Source: Gymnodinialimonas phycosphaerae (GTDB taxonomy: Bacteria; Pseudomonadota; Alphaproteobacteria; Rhodobacterales; Rhodobacteraceae). From it: DNA of 64,000 bases. Every line of letters begins with the position of its first letter. Within the stretch, counting starts at the first letter, position 1. Below are positions 7,882 through 16,262 of this stretch, in pieces. A model generated the notes under the pieces. It did not search any database and was not told the origin of the DNA. It worked only from the letters and a program-made list of their open reading frames with translations. A program made the translations under genes and the position numbers. Location: NCBI RefSeq assembly GCF_019195455.1, contig NZ_JAIMBW010000001.1, positions 992,001-1,056,000 of the forward strand, written 5' to 3'.

Positions 7882-8424
7882 TCAGCTGTCTTCCATCACG
7901 ACGCGGCCGATGAAGGGCAGGTTACGGTTGCGTTGCGCGTAGTCGATGCCGTAGCCCACGACAAATTCGTCGGGGATCTCGAAGCCGACCCAATCGGCCT
8001 GAATGTCTACCTCACGGCGGATCTTCTTGTTGAGAAGAGCGATTGTTTTCAACCGATTGGGCTGGCGTTGCTTCAAAAGTGCGACGACATGTTTCAGCGT
8101 GTGGCCAGTGTCGACGATGTCTTCCACGACCAGCACATCGCGGCCCTGAATCTCGCCACGCAGGTCCTTGAGGATGCGCACCTCACGAGAGCTCTCCATC
8201 GCGTTGCCATAGCTGGAGGCTTCGAGGAAATCGACCTCTACCGGCAGGTCCAGCTCCCGCACCAGATCGGCGATGAACACGAACGACCCGCGCAGAAGCC
8301 CCACGACCACCAGCTTGCTGGTGCCTGCGAAGTCGGCCTCGATCTCTCGGCACAGTTCTTCGATCCGCGCGGCGATGGATTTGGCCGAGATCATCTGCTC
8401 GACTCTGTAGCCCTGCTGCGCCAT
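7882..8424 (-). CDS. hpt: Hypoxanthine phosphoribosyltransferase
   Basis: 180 residues, the usual length. Salvages hypoxanthine (and often guanine) to IMP/GMP using PRPP in the cytoplasm. The PRPP-binding loop [14 protein letters not shown] is at 97-110, and [13 protein letters not shown] and [17 protein letters not shown] are the other family blocks. It is divergent from the COQ10-like gene with 85 bp between them. Confidence 0.95.
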   Translation of the reverse strand: MAQQGYRVEQMISAKSIAARIEELCREIEADFAGTSKLVVVGLLRGSFVFIADLVRELDLPVEVDFLEASSYGNAMESSREVRILKDLRGEIQGRDVLVVEDIVDTGHTLKHVVALLKQRQPNRLKTIALLNKKIRREVDIQADWVGFEIPDEFVVGYGIDYAQRNRNLPFIGRVVMEDS

Positions 8425-8509
8425 TTCGCCCCCAAATCACTGTCATGCCTTGAATTTTCGTCTCCGTTTTATGACATGAAAGCCGAAGGTAAAAGCCGAA
8501 AGGGCCGCC

Positions 8510-8953
8510 GTGCCAAACCATTCAGAGACCCGCGTGCTTCCCTATTCAGCGCGACAGATGTACGATCTGGTAGCCGATGTCGCGCGCTACCCCGAGTTCA
8601 TTCCGTGGACCATTGCCACGCGGGTGAAATCCGTCGAGCCGGGGGATGATCATGCCGTGATGCACGCCGACATGGTGGTGGGCTTCAAGATGTTCCGCGA
8701 AAAATTCCTGAGCCGTGTGACGCTGTGGGAGGACGCCAAAAGGATCGACACGGAATACGTGGATGGACCATTCAAGTACCTGATATCGAATTGGGAGTTC
8801 ATCGATACAGAGACGGGCTGCGAAGTTCGGTTCAAGGTGGATTTCGAGTTTCGCAACCGCCTGCTGCAAGGTGCGGCCGGCCTGTTTTTCATGGACGCCA
8901 TGCAACGGATCGTGCGCGCGTTCGAGACGCGGGCAGCGGCGCTTTACGCTTAG
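8510..8953 (+). CDS. COQ10/RatA family ubiquinone-binding (START domain) protein
   Basis: 147 residues. The N-terminal block (PYSARQMYDLVADVARYPEFIPW) and the ending block (FMDAMQRIVRAFETRAAALY) define the COQ10/RatA START-like family. Members bind ubiquinone or lipids and support respiration; E. coli RatA was named for an anti-ribosomal effect. In Rhodobacterales a role in quinone handling is more likely. Read alone, followed by the convergent amt gene. Confidence 0.9.
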   Translation: MPNHSETRVLPYSARQMYDLVADVARYPEFIPWTIATRVKSVEPGDDHAVMHADMVVGFKMFREKFLSRVTLWEDAKRIDTEYVDGPFKYLISNWEFIDTETGCEVRFKVDFEFRNRLLQGAAGLFFMDAMQRIVRAFETRAAALYA

Positions 8954-8990
8954 AGCGGGCGTTGGCCCGGCATCCCGGCGCGCACTTCAG

Positions 8991-9018
8991 AAAAAAGCCC
9001 GGGGCAATCACCCCGGGC
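8991..9018 (-). terminator. Rho-independent terminator of amt
   Basis: On the minus strand, a perfect 8-bp stem (9011-9018 with 8997-9004) with a 6-nt loop is followed by T6 (8991-8996). It is about 30 nt past the amt stop codon. Confidence 0.9.
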
Positions 9019-9030
9019 GCCTATCATTTG

Positions 9031-9045
9031 CTTAACGGTGTTAAC
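9031..9045. repeat. GTTAAC-type repeat, copy 1
   Basis: CTTAACGGTGTTAAC. One of five copies of a 15-bp element made of two TTAAC hexamers with a 3-bp spacer. It lies between the amt terminator and the amt stop codon (9048-9050). Confidence 0.5.
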
Positions 9046-9047
9046 GC

Positions 9048-10232
9048 CTATGAGCTCATGTCGTAGGCCCGTTCGCCGTGGACCGCGATATCAAGGCCTG
9101 TCTCCTCCGTCTCTGGATCGACCCGCAGGGGCGTGACCAGCGCCACCCCTTTGGCGATCACAACCGTCAACACCACCGTGTAGATGCCGACCACGGCCAG
9201 ACCGCCGAACTGGGCCAAGGCGCTGACGTCGCTGCCGAAAATCACGATCATGATGGTGCCGAAGATGCCGCCGACGCCGTGGACGGCGAAGACGTCCAGC
9301 GTATCGTCGATCCGTGCCTTGTTGCGGATGAAGTTCACCGCTTCCTGGCACAGGATACCAGCGACCGACCCGATGATCAGCGCGGCCACCGGGCCCACGA
9401 AGCCGGAAGCCGGCGTGATAGACGCAAGGCCCGCAATCGTGCCCGTCACCACACCCACGAGGGATGCCTTGCCGTATTTTACCTTCTCCCAAAGGCCCCA
9501 CGTCAGCGAGGCCGCAGCCGCCGAGATATGGGTTACGGTCAGCGCCATCGCGGCACCGCCATCGGCCGCCAACTGGCTGCCCCCGTTGAAGCCGAACCAG
9601 CCGACCCACAGCATTGCTGCGCCGACCATCACCATTCCGGGGTTATGCGGCGGTGTGGTGTGGTTCCTGCGCCGCCCCAGCATCACCGCCAGGACCAGCG
9701 CGGCCAGACCCGCCGTCTCGTGCACCACGATGCCACCTGCAAAATCCCGCACGCCCACGTCGCCGAAAATGCCGCCGTCCGACAGCATGCCGCCGCCCCA
9801 GATCCAGTGCACGACCGGGGCATAGACGACCAGCATCCAGATCGCACTGAACAGCAGGACGAAGCCGAAGCCGATCCGCTCAACGTAAGCGCCGACGATC
9901 AGGGCGGGGGTGATGATCGCGAAGGTCATCTGGAAGGCGAAGAACAGAACCTCGGGCAGGGTGCCCGACAGGGTGTCTGCATCAACGCCGTTGAGGAATG
10001 CGCGCTCCAGGCCGCCCCAGTAGCCGCTTTCGCCCGGGCCAAACGCGATGGAATAGCCCACCGCCAGCCACAGGATGCTCATCAGCGCGGCGATGGCGTA
10101 GACGTGCATGAACACGCTCAACACGTTGCGCGCGCGCACCAGGCCGCCGTAAAAAAGTGCCAGTCCCGGCAATGACATGAATAGAACCAGCGCCGTGGCG
10201 ACGATGATCCATGCGGTATCCGCTCCGTTCAT
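9048..10232 (-). CDS. amt: Ammonium transporter
   Basis: 394 residues with eleven expected membrane helices. Inner-membrane ammonium channel of the Amt/MEP family; visible motifs include PGLALFYGGLVRARNVLS near residue 20 and VFAVHGVGGIFGT near residue 315. I choose the ATG at 10232, preceded by GGGAGAGGG; a longer in-frame GTG start at 10364 adds an unrelated 44-residue stretch. Unusually there is no glnK gene next to it in this window. It is likely activated by the NtrBC system encoded 3.4 kb away under nitrogen limitation, although I could not confirm an NtrC site. Confidence 0.93.
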   Translation of the reverse strand: MNGADTAWIIVATALVLFMSLPGLALFYGGLVRARNVLSVFMHVYAIAALMSILWLAVGYSIAFGPGESGYWGGLERAFLNGVDADTLSGTLPEVLFFAFQMTFAIITPALIVGAYVERIGFGFVLLFSAIWMLVVYAPVVHWIWGGGMLSDGGIFGDVGVRDFAGGIVVHETAGLAALVLAVMLGRRRNHTTPPHNPGMVMVGAAMLWVGWFGFNGGSQLAADGGAAMALTVTHISAAAASLTWGLWEKVKYGKASLVGVVTGTIAGLASITPASGFVGPVAALIIGSVAGILCQEAVNFIRNKARIDDTLDVFAVHGVGGIFGTIMIVIFGSDVSALAQFGGLAVVGIYTVVLTVVIAKGVALVTPLRVDPETEETGLDIAVHGERAYDMSS

Positions 10233-10373
10233 TGGATGTCCCTCTCCCTTGTTTCGCGCCGACAGAGCGGGTTGGCGGCGGGGAAAAAAGAGGCAGGGAT
10301 GGATTTGGGTGATGAAATGACAGGCAATTTGCCAAGTGCCCGGTTTTTGAGCGCTGGTTGGCACCGATGCCCG

Positions 10374-10838
10374 CTAACTAAGCGCTGCCTGTTCCACCAG
10401 TGCCAGCGCGTGGGCGACGGTGCGGGCGCGAACCTCGGCTCGGCCAAGGGCGCCGAAGTCGACCGTTTCCGTGTGGCAGCCCGCCGATGTGGCGAGGCCG
10501 AAGCACACCCGTCCCTCGGGTTTATGCTCGGACCCGCCCGGCCCCGCGATCCCGGTGACGGAGACCGCGATTTGCGCGTCCGAACGCGCCAACGCACCCC
10601 GTGCCATGGCCTCGGCCACCTGTTCGCTGACCGCGCCGTGGGTGGAGATGACCTCTGGTGGCACCCCCAGCATCTGTGTTTTGGCCCGGTTGGAATAGGT
10701 GACGAAGCCGCGGTCGAACACTGTCGACGAGCCCGCCACATCGGTCACCGCCCCGGCGATCAGCCCGCCGGTGCAGCTTTCTGCCGTTGCCAGCATCCAG
10801 CCCCGGTCCTTCAAGGCATTAACGGCGTTAACACTCAC
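10374..10838 (-). CDS. pncC: CinA C-terminal domain nicotinamide-nucleotide amidase
   Basis: 154 residues, the single-domain CinA-like form. Deamidates NMN to nicotinate mononucleotide in pyridine nucleotide salvage. Motifs TAESCTGGLIAG, GFVTYSNRAK and SVTGIAGPGGSEHKPEG are all present. It starts at a GTG that overlaps the pgpA stop (GTGA at 10835-10838), so it is translationally coupled as the third gene of ispDF-pgpA-pncC. A GTTAAC-type repeat falls within its first codons (SVNAVN). Confidence 0.92.
   Translation of the reverse strand: MSVNAVNALKDRGWMLATAESCTGGLIAGAVTDVAGSSTVFDRGFVTYSNRAKTQMLGVPPEVISTHGAVSEQVAEAMARGALARSDAQIAVSVTGIAGPGGSEHKPEGRVCFGLATSAGCHTETVDFGALGRAEVRARTVAHALALVEQAALS
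10818..10832. repeat. GTTAAC-type repeat, copy 2
   Basis: ATTAACGGCGTTAAC, inside codons 3-7 of the CinA-like gene on the opposite strand. Confidence 0.5.
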
Positions 10839-11320
10839 ATCAGCACCAGATGAGCGAAGACCGCGAAGAGCGCCACGATCATCGCCGCCAGCCAGCCCGC
10901 GATGATGTCATCGGCCATGATGCCGAAAGCGCCGTGCTGCTTGTCGGCCCATCCGACAGGCCCCGGCTTGAAAATGTCGAAGGCCCGAAACGCGATGAAG
11001 GCCGTGATCAAGCCGGGGTAGAGTGCCCAAATATCGGCGCCCATCATGCTTGCGCCGAACGACACCGGCCAAAGGGCCACCCATTGGCCCGCGACCTCAT
11101 CGATAACGATCTCCGAGGGGTCATCGCTGCTGTCGCCGACTTCCGCCGCGACGGCCCAATATCCAAGCGCCGTCATCGCGAAGGTTGCGGCCAACAGAAG
11201 CCAGAAACCGCCCGCCATATGGAGGAAGACCCCAAGCAGTAGCCCCGCCGCACTCCCCCAGGTGCCGGGCGCAGGGCGCAGCAGGCCAACCCCGCCGACG
11301 GTCGTGAGCAGACGGGTCAC
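10835..11320 (-). CDS. pgpA: Phosphatidylglycerophosphatase A
   Basis: 161 residues. Inner-membrane phosphatase that removes the phosphate of phosphatidylglycerol phosphate in phosphatidylglycerol synthesis. Motifs [12 protein letters not shown] near residue 15 and [10 protein letters not shown] near residue 70 mark the family. The GTG at 11320 overlaps the ispDF stop (GTGA at 11317-11320), which argues strongly against the longer upstream frame. Second gene of a coupled three-gene operon. Confidence 0.93.
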   Translation of the reverse strand: MTRLLTTVGGVGLLRPAPGTWGSAAGLLLGVFLHMAGGFWLLLAATFAMTALGYWAVAAEVGDSSDDPSEIVIDEVAGQWVALWPVSFGASMMGADIWALYPGLITAFIAFRAFDIFKPGPVGWADKQHGAFGIMADDIIAGWLAAMIVALFAVFAHLVLM

Positions 11321-12483
11321 GATGCCACCAGGGTGACGGTCGCTATGGCGGCGATGCCTTCTTCGCGGCCTGTGAACCCCAAGCGTTCCGACGTTGTGGC
11401 CTTCACAGACACGCGGCCCACGTCGATGCGCAGCAGCTCTGCCACCCGCGCGCGCATGGCGTCTGCCACGGGGCCGATCTTGGGCTGTTCGCAGATCAAC
11501 GTCAGGTCGGCGTTGGAGATCGTGAAGCCGCGCGATGCCGCCAGATCCACGGCATGGGTCAGGAAAATATGGCTTTCTGCGCCCTTCCACTGCGGGTCAC
11601 TCGGCGGAAAATGGGTGCCGATGTCCCCCTCTGCCAGCGCGCCGTAGATCGCGTCCGTCAGGGTGTGCAGCCCGACATCGGCGTCCGAGTGCCCCTGAAG
11701 GCCGCGCGTATGCGGAACCGAGACGCCACAGAGCCAAACCTGATCGCCCGGCCCGAAGCGGTGCACGTCGAACCCATTGCCGACACGAATATCCATAGGT
11801 CTCTCCAACATCTTTTCGGCGCGCTCAAAATCGCCCGGCGAGGTGAGTTTCAGGTTCTCCTCCGCGCCAGACGTAATCGCCACGCTCACTCCATGGGCGC
11901 GCGCCACTGCCACGTCATCCGCCGCAGGACCCTGGAGTGCCCCGTGGGCTGCCCGGATCGCGGCCAGTCGAAAGCCCTGCGGGGTCTGTGCCCGCCACAA
12001 TCCGGTACGATCCTTGACGCCGTCAACCGTCCCGTCGCCCTGCCAAAGCGCGTCGGTGACGGCAAGGGCCGGGGCCGCGCCCTCGTGGGTGGTTAACGCT
12101 GTTAACACTCCGTCGACCACCGCGCGTGACACCAAAGGGCGCGCGGCATCGTGGATCAACACGCTTTCGCAGTCCGCTATTGCCGCCAGCCCCGCGCGGA
12201 CCGAGGCGTCGCGGGTCGCGCCGCCCATGACGGTCATAAGGGGTGTTTGCGTCTTTGGGCAGGCGTCGGCGAAAATCGCCGCATCGTCGGCGTGGATCAC
12301 CACGACGATCTGTGCGACATCCGGATGGGTATCGAAGGCCAGGATCGTGCGCGCGATCACCGGGATGCTGCCCAAGTCCCTGTACTGCTTCGGTAATCCA
12401 CCGCCCATGCGGGTGCCACGTCCGGCGGCCACGATCAGGGCAGCGGCGGGCAACGGGGGCGATATCGAGGGCGCGTGGCTCAT
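11317..12483 (-). CDS. ispDF: Bifunctional IspD/IspF (MEP isoprenoid pathway)
   Basis: 388 residues. N-terminal 2-C-methyl-D-erythritol 4-phosphate cytidylyltransferase ([29 protein letters not shown]) fused to C-terminal MECDP synthase (from about residue 230: [48 protein letters not shown]). The fusion is common in alphaproteobacteria. The enzyme pair makes and cyclises CDP-methylerythritol phosphate. Start taken as the ATG at 12483; an in-frame GTG two codons earlier is possible. It is divergent from dusB. Confidence 0.96.
   Translation of the reverse strand: MSHAPSISPPLPAAALIVAAGRGTRMGGGLPKQYRDLGSIPVIARTILAFDTHPDVAQIVVVIHADDAAIFADACPKTQTPLMTVMGGATRDASVRAGLAAIADCESVLIHDAARPLVSRAVVDGVLTALTTHEGAAPALAVTDALWQGDGTVDGVKDRTGLWRAQTPQGFRLAAIRAAHGALQGPAADDVAVARAHGVSVAITSGAEENLKLTSPGDFERAEKMLERPMDIRVGNGFDVHRFGPGDQVWLCGVSVPHTRGLQGHSDADVGLHTLTDAIYGALAEGDIGTHFPPSDPQWKGAESHIFLTHAVDLAASRGFTISNADLTLICEQPKIGPVADAMRARVAELLRIDVGRVSVKATTSERLGFTGREEGIAAIATVTLVAS
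12092..12106. repeat. GTTAAC-type repeat, copy 3
   Basis: GTTAACGCTGTTAAC, inside ispDF (encodes LTALT in the gene's sense). Confidence 0.5.
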
Positions 12484-12664
12484 GGCCACGGTCTAGGCCC
12501 AAAGGCTGGACTGTACAATCACCTGTAGGGGGTGCCTAATTTTCCACCCTGCATGCCTATTTTTTGTGCAATCCAACCCTATTGTATGAAATCAACACGC
12601 CGCACCTTTGTGTTCGTTTCGGGCGCGGATTACCTAAGTCGCAGTTGCCCAAGGATTAAGCGTT

Positions 12665-13651
12665 TTGTCCCTGACCCTCGCCGATATGTCCCTCGATCCT
12701 CCTGTCTTGCTCGCGCCGATGGCGGGGATCACAGACCTGCCGTTTCGGCGGCTGGTTGCCAGCTTCGGGGCGGGGCTTGTCGTCAGCGAGATGGTGGCCA
12801 GCCAAGAGATGGTGGAGGCAAAAGCCTCCGTCCGGGCGCGGGCGGAACTGGGGTTCGGGGAACAAGCCACCGCCGTGCAGATCGCCGGACGCGAGGCCCA
12901 TTGGATGGCCGAGGCCGCGCGGATTGCCGAAGGGCAGGGCGCGAGGATCATCGACATCAACATGGGCTGCCCCGCAAAGAAGGTCACGGGCGGCATGTCC
13001 GGCTCGGCGTTGATGCGGGATCTGGACCATGCCCTGCGCCTTATCGATGCGGTGGTTAATGCCGTTAATCTGCCCGTGACGCTGAAGACCCGGCTGGGGT
13101 GGGATGACGACACGCTGAACGCGCCCACGCTGGCGCAACGGGCCGAAAGCGCGGGCATTCAGATGATAACCATCCATGGCCGTACCCGGTGCCAGTTCTA
13201 CAAGGGGACTGCCGATTGGTCCGCGATCCGTGCCGTGAAAGACGCCGCCTCTATCCCCGTCATCGCCAATGGCGACATCACCGATGCCCCGGCTGCCGCG
13301 CAAGCCTTGCGCTGTTCGGGGGCCGACGGCGTCATGGTTGGGCGCGGCATCCAGGGCCAGCCCTGGCTGGTGGCCGAGATCGGCGCCACGCTTTACGACA
13401 CCCCGGCCCCGATCCGGCCCGAAGGTGCCGCCTTCGCCGACATGGTGGCGCGTCATTACGAGGACATGCTGTCCTTCTATGGTCAGGCCCTTGGGGCGAA
13501 GGTCGCCCGCAAGCATTTGGGGTGGTACATGGACGGCGCCCGTACGCCGCGCGCGCTGCGCAAGTCGATCCTGACGGAAACCGACCCCGCCGCCGTTCTC
13601 AAGGCGCTGCCGACGGCGCTGGCGCAGGCCTCGGAAAGGGCGGCCGCATGA
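12665..13651 (+). CDS. dusB: tRNA-dihydrouridine synthase B (NifR3)
   Basis: 328 residues. Flavoenzyme that reduces specific uridines in tRNA. Motifs LLAPMAGITDLPFRRLV, INMGCPAKKVTGGMSGSALM and TIHGRTRCQFYKG are diagnostic. The start is a TTG at 12665, supported by AAGGA 10 nt upstream and the usual family N-terminus; an ATG at 12686 lacks a binding site. It is the first gene of the classic nifR3-ntrB-ntrC group and overlaps ntrB by ATGA. A weaker GTTAAC-like repeat (13055-13069) falls in its conserved VVNAVNLPVTLK segment. Confidence 0.95.
   Translation: MSLTLADMSLDPPVLLAPMAGITDLPFRRLVASFGAGLVVSEMVASQEMVEAKASVRARAELGFGEQATAVQIAGREAHWMAEAARIAEGQGARIIDINMGCPAKKVTGGMSGSALMRDLDHALRLIDAVVNAVNLPVTLKTRLGWDDDTLNAPTLAQRAESAGIQMITIHGRTRCQFYKGTADWSAIRAVKDAASIPVIANGDITDAPAAAQALRCSGADGVMVGRGIQGQPWLVAEIGATLYDTPAPIRPEGAAFADMVARHYEDMLSFYGQALGAKVARKHLGWYMDGARTPRALRKSILTETDPAAVLKALPTALAQASERAAA
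13055..13069. repeat. GTTAAC-type repeat, copy 4 (degenerate)
   Basis: GTTAATGCCGTTAAT inside dusB. The encoded VNAVN stretch is conserved in DusB proteins generally, so this copy may be coincidental. Confidence 0.3.
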
Positions 13652-14718
13652 CCGCGATTACCGATGCGCTCTGGGCCTCGCTGCCGATCCCCGCGCTGAT
13701 TCTGGATGCCGACGATTGCATTCGCGACGTCAATCCTACCGCCGAACTCTTCCTGAACGCTTCCCGCAAGTCCCTTGAAGGCGCTGTGATGTGGGACAAA
13801 ATTCAACTCGGCACGCCCTTGCAGGACGCCGTTGCCCGTGTGCGGACGGCGCGCTCGTCTCTCTATGTGAATGCCGTCGATGTGGGGGCCGAGACCCGCA
13901 AGCCCGTGTCATGTGACGTCCAGATCGCGGTGCTGGCCGACAAGCCGGATCATGTTCTGGTGCTGTGGGAAAACCGAGAGTTGGTGGGCCGCATGGATCG
14001 CGCGATGTCGTCGAAGACGGCGGCGAAATCGGCCATCGGGATGGCCGAGATGCTGGCCCATGAAATCAAGAACCCGCTGGCGGGCATCACCGGCGCGGCA
14101 CAGCTGATTTCGATGAATGCCAACGCCGAGGATCGGGAATTGACGGATTTGATCGTGGCCGAGACTCGCCGCGTGCTGAAGCTGTTGGAGCAGGTGGAAG
14201 ACTTTGGCAACGTCCGCCCGCCCGAGCGGCGTGCCGTCAATATCCACGATGTGCTGGACCACGCCCGCAAGTCCGCCTCGGTGGGGTTCGCCGCCCATAT
14301 GAACATCATCGAGGACTATGACCCGTCACTGCCCCATACATGGGCCGACCCCGATCAGCTTCAGCAGGTGATCGTCAATCTCTTGAAGAACGCGGCTGAG
14401 GCCGGGCAATCCGGCGGGACCATCCGCCTGCGCACCTTCTACGAAATGTCTCTGAAAGTGCGGCATCCCGATGGGTCGGGCTCTGCGGTGCCGCTACAGA
14501 TCGAGGTCATCGACGATGGCCCCGGTATCCCGCCAGAGCTGGCCAAGGACGTGTTCGAGCCTTTCGTGTCGGGCCGCGAGAATGGCACCGGACTGGGCCT
14601 TGCGCTGATTTCGAAGATCGTCTCGGACCATGACGGGTGGATCGCGGTTGAAAGCGCGCCCGGACACACCGCGTTCCGCATCTCTCTGCCGGTCGCCCCC
14701 AAGGAGGTATCCGAATGA
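13648..14718 (+). CDS. ntrB: Nitrogen regulation sensor kinase NtrB
   Basis: 356 residues, cytoplasmic. N-terminal PAS-like region (about 1-115), then the phosphoacceptor H box MLAHEIKNPLAGITGAAQL with the histidine near residue 138, and the ATPase motifs VNLLKNAAEAG, DDGPGIPP and GLGLALISKIV. Phosphorylates or dephosphorylates NtrC in response to PII. Its ATG overlaps the dusB stop (13648-13651). An internal frame upstream extends further but belongs to dusB antisense of frame. Confidence 0.95.
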   Translation: MTAITDALWASLPIPALILDADDCIRDVNPTAELFLNASRKSLEGAVMWDKIQLGTPLQDAVARVRTARSSLYVNAVDVGAETRKPVSCDVQIAVLADKPDHVLVLWENRELVGRMDRAMSSKTAAKSAIGMAEMLAHEIKNPLAGITGAAQLISMNANAEDRELTDLIVAETRRVLKLLEQVEDFGNVRPPERRAVNIHDVLDHARKSASVGFAAHMNIIEDYDPSLPHTWADPDQLQQVIVNLLKNAAEAGQSGGTIRLRTFYEMSLKVRHPDGSGSAVPLQIEVIDDGPGIPPELAKDVFEPFVSGRENGTGLGLALISKIVSDHDGWIAVESAPGHTAFRISLPVAPKEVSE

Positions 14719-14793
14719 CCCATCGCCAAGCCCATCGTTCCAAGTGGAATGATCGTGCCCCCCTCTGCAACCCTCTGAAAGGCGGCTAGATCC

Positions 14794-16173
14794 ATGGACG
14801 GAACCGTACTTGTCGCGGACGATGACCGCACGATCCGCACCGTTTTGACCCAGGCCCTGACGCGGGCGGGCTGCAAGGTTCATGCGACCTCCAGCCTCGT
14901 GACGTTGATGCGCTGGGTGGAGGAAGGTAAGGGCGATCTGGTGATCTCGGATGTAGTCATGCCCGACGGCAACGGCCTTGATACGCTGCCCCTGATCACC
15001 CAGTCGCGGCCCGGTCTTCCGGTGATCATCATCTCGGCCCAGAACACGATCATGACGGCGATCCAGGCGACCGAAAAAGATGCCTATGATTATCTCCCAA
15101 AGCCGTTCGACTTGCCCGATCTGATGAAGCGCGCGGCCCGCGCCCTGGACCAGAAGCGCCGCGCCCCCGCGGCCGCGCGCACGTCCGAGCCTGCTCTGCC
15201 TGCCAATGGCGAAGATCTGCCCCTGGTCGGCCGGACCCCGGTCATGCAAGCCCTCTACCGCTTGGTTGCGCGGGTGATGAATACCGATCTGACGGTGCTG
15301 ATCACCGGCGAAAGTGGCACGGGCAAGTCCTTGATTGCGCGCGCTATTCACGACTTCTCGGACCGGCGTACGTTGCCGTTCGTCGTGGCCTCCGCCGCTG
15401 ATCTGCGGGGTGCGGATGGCCCATCAAGCATCCTGAACCGTGCCAAGGGCGGCTCGATCCTGTTCGATGAGGTCGGTGATCTGGATGAAGAGGCGCAGGC
15501 CAAGATCGTCCGTATGCTCGACGCGATGCCGCAGGCCAACCCGCGCATCATGGCGACCTCGCAGAAGGACCTGACCGAGAAGATGGAAGAGGGACGGTTT
15601 CGCCAGGATCTGTTCTACCGATTGGGCGGGGTGGGCATCGCCGTGCCGTCCCTGCGTGAGAGGGTTGACGATATTCCGCTTCTCGCCTCGCACTTCCTTG
15701 CCCGGGCCGAGCGGGACGGGGCCGCCACGCGCCGCTTCTCGGACCAGGCGCTGGAACTTGTGCGGGCCTATTCCTGGCCCGGCAACGTTCGGCAGTTGGA
15801 AAACACCATTCGCCGCCTGACCGTGACGGCCCAGGTCGAAGAGATCAGCCGCGCCGAAGTGGAGGTGGTTCTTGGCTCACAACCCGCGATCGAGCCGCTG
15901 ATTTCCGGCGCCAGCCAGGGCGACAAGTTGAGCGCGTCGGTCGCCAAGCACCTGCGGCGCTACTTCGACCTGCACGGAGGTGTCCTGCCCGCACCGGGCC
16001 TATATGCCCGAATTCTAAAGGAAGTTGAGGCGCCCCTGATCGAAATCGCCCTTGACGCTACGGCAGGCAACCAAGCTAAATGTGCCGATCTTCTTGGCAT
16101 CAACCGCAATACCTTGCGTAAAAAAATCACCGACCTCGATATTCGCGTGACACGGCGCCGCAAACTGGTGTAA
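14794..16173 (+). CDS. ntrC: Nitrogen regulation response regulator NtrC, lacking the GAFTGA loop
   Basis: 459 residues. Receiver domain with phosphoacceptor Asp53 ([11 protein letters not shown]), AAA+ domain with Walker A GESGTGKS near residue 172 and [18 protein letters not shown], and a C-terminal helix-turn-helix ([20 protein letters not shown]). Between Walker A and Walker B the segment [21 protein letters not shown] is short, with no GAFTGA. This matches Rhodobacter NtrC, which works with the housekeeping RNA polymerase rather than sigma-54. Expected targets are nitrogen-limitation genes such as amt and glnBA. Confidence 0.95.
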   Translation: MDGTVLVADDDRTIRTVLTQALTRAGCKVHATSSLVTLMRWVEEGKGDLVISDVVMPDGNGLDTLPLITQSRPGLPVIIISAQNTIMTAIQATEKDAYDYLPKPFDLPDLMKRAARALDQKRRAPAAARTSEPALPANGEDLPLVGRTPVMQALYRLVARVMNTDLTVLITGESGTGKSLIARAIHDFSDRRTLPFVVASAADLRGADGPSSILNRAKGGSILFDEVGDLDEEAQAKIVRMLDAMPQANPRIMATSQKDLTEKMEEGRFRQDLFYRLGGVGIAVPSLRERVDDIPLLASHFLARAERDGAATRRFSDQALELVRAYSWPGNVRQLENTIRRLTVTAQVEEISRAEVEVVLGSQPAIEPLISGASQGDKLSASVAKHLRRYFDLHGGVLPAPGLYARILKEVEAPLIEIALDATAGNQAKCADLLGINRNTLRKKITDLDIRVTRRRKLV

Positions 16174-16262
16174 TAAAGCCACAAGCGTGGCACATCGGGA
16201 ACAGGCTCCCGCTGCTGCATTGGCTCTGTCAGGCCGTTGAGACGCGCGATTGGGGGTTTTGA

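Noticed and set aside
10233..10373. NtrC-binding site upstream of amt
   Set aside because: Only partial TGCC/GGCA-like pieces were found; not enough to call a site.
14494..15351. 285-codon minus-strand frame over ntrB/ntrC
   Set aside because: Antisense to ntrB-ntrC; no motif and no ribosome site.
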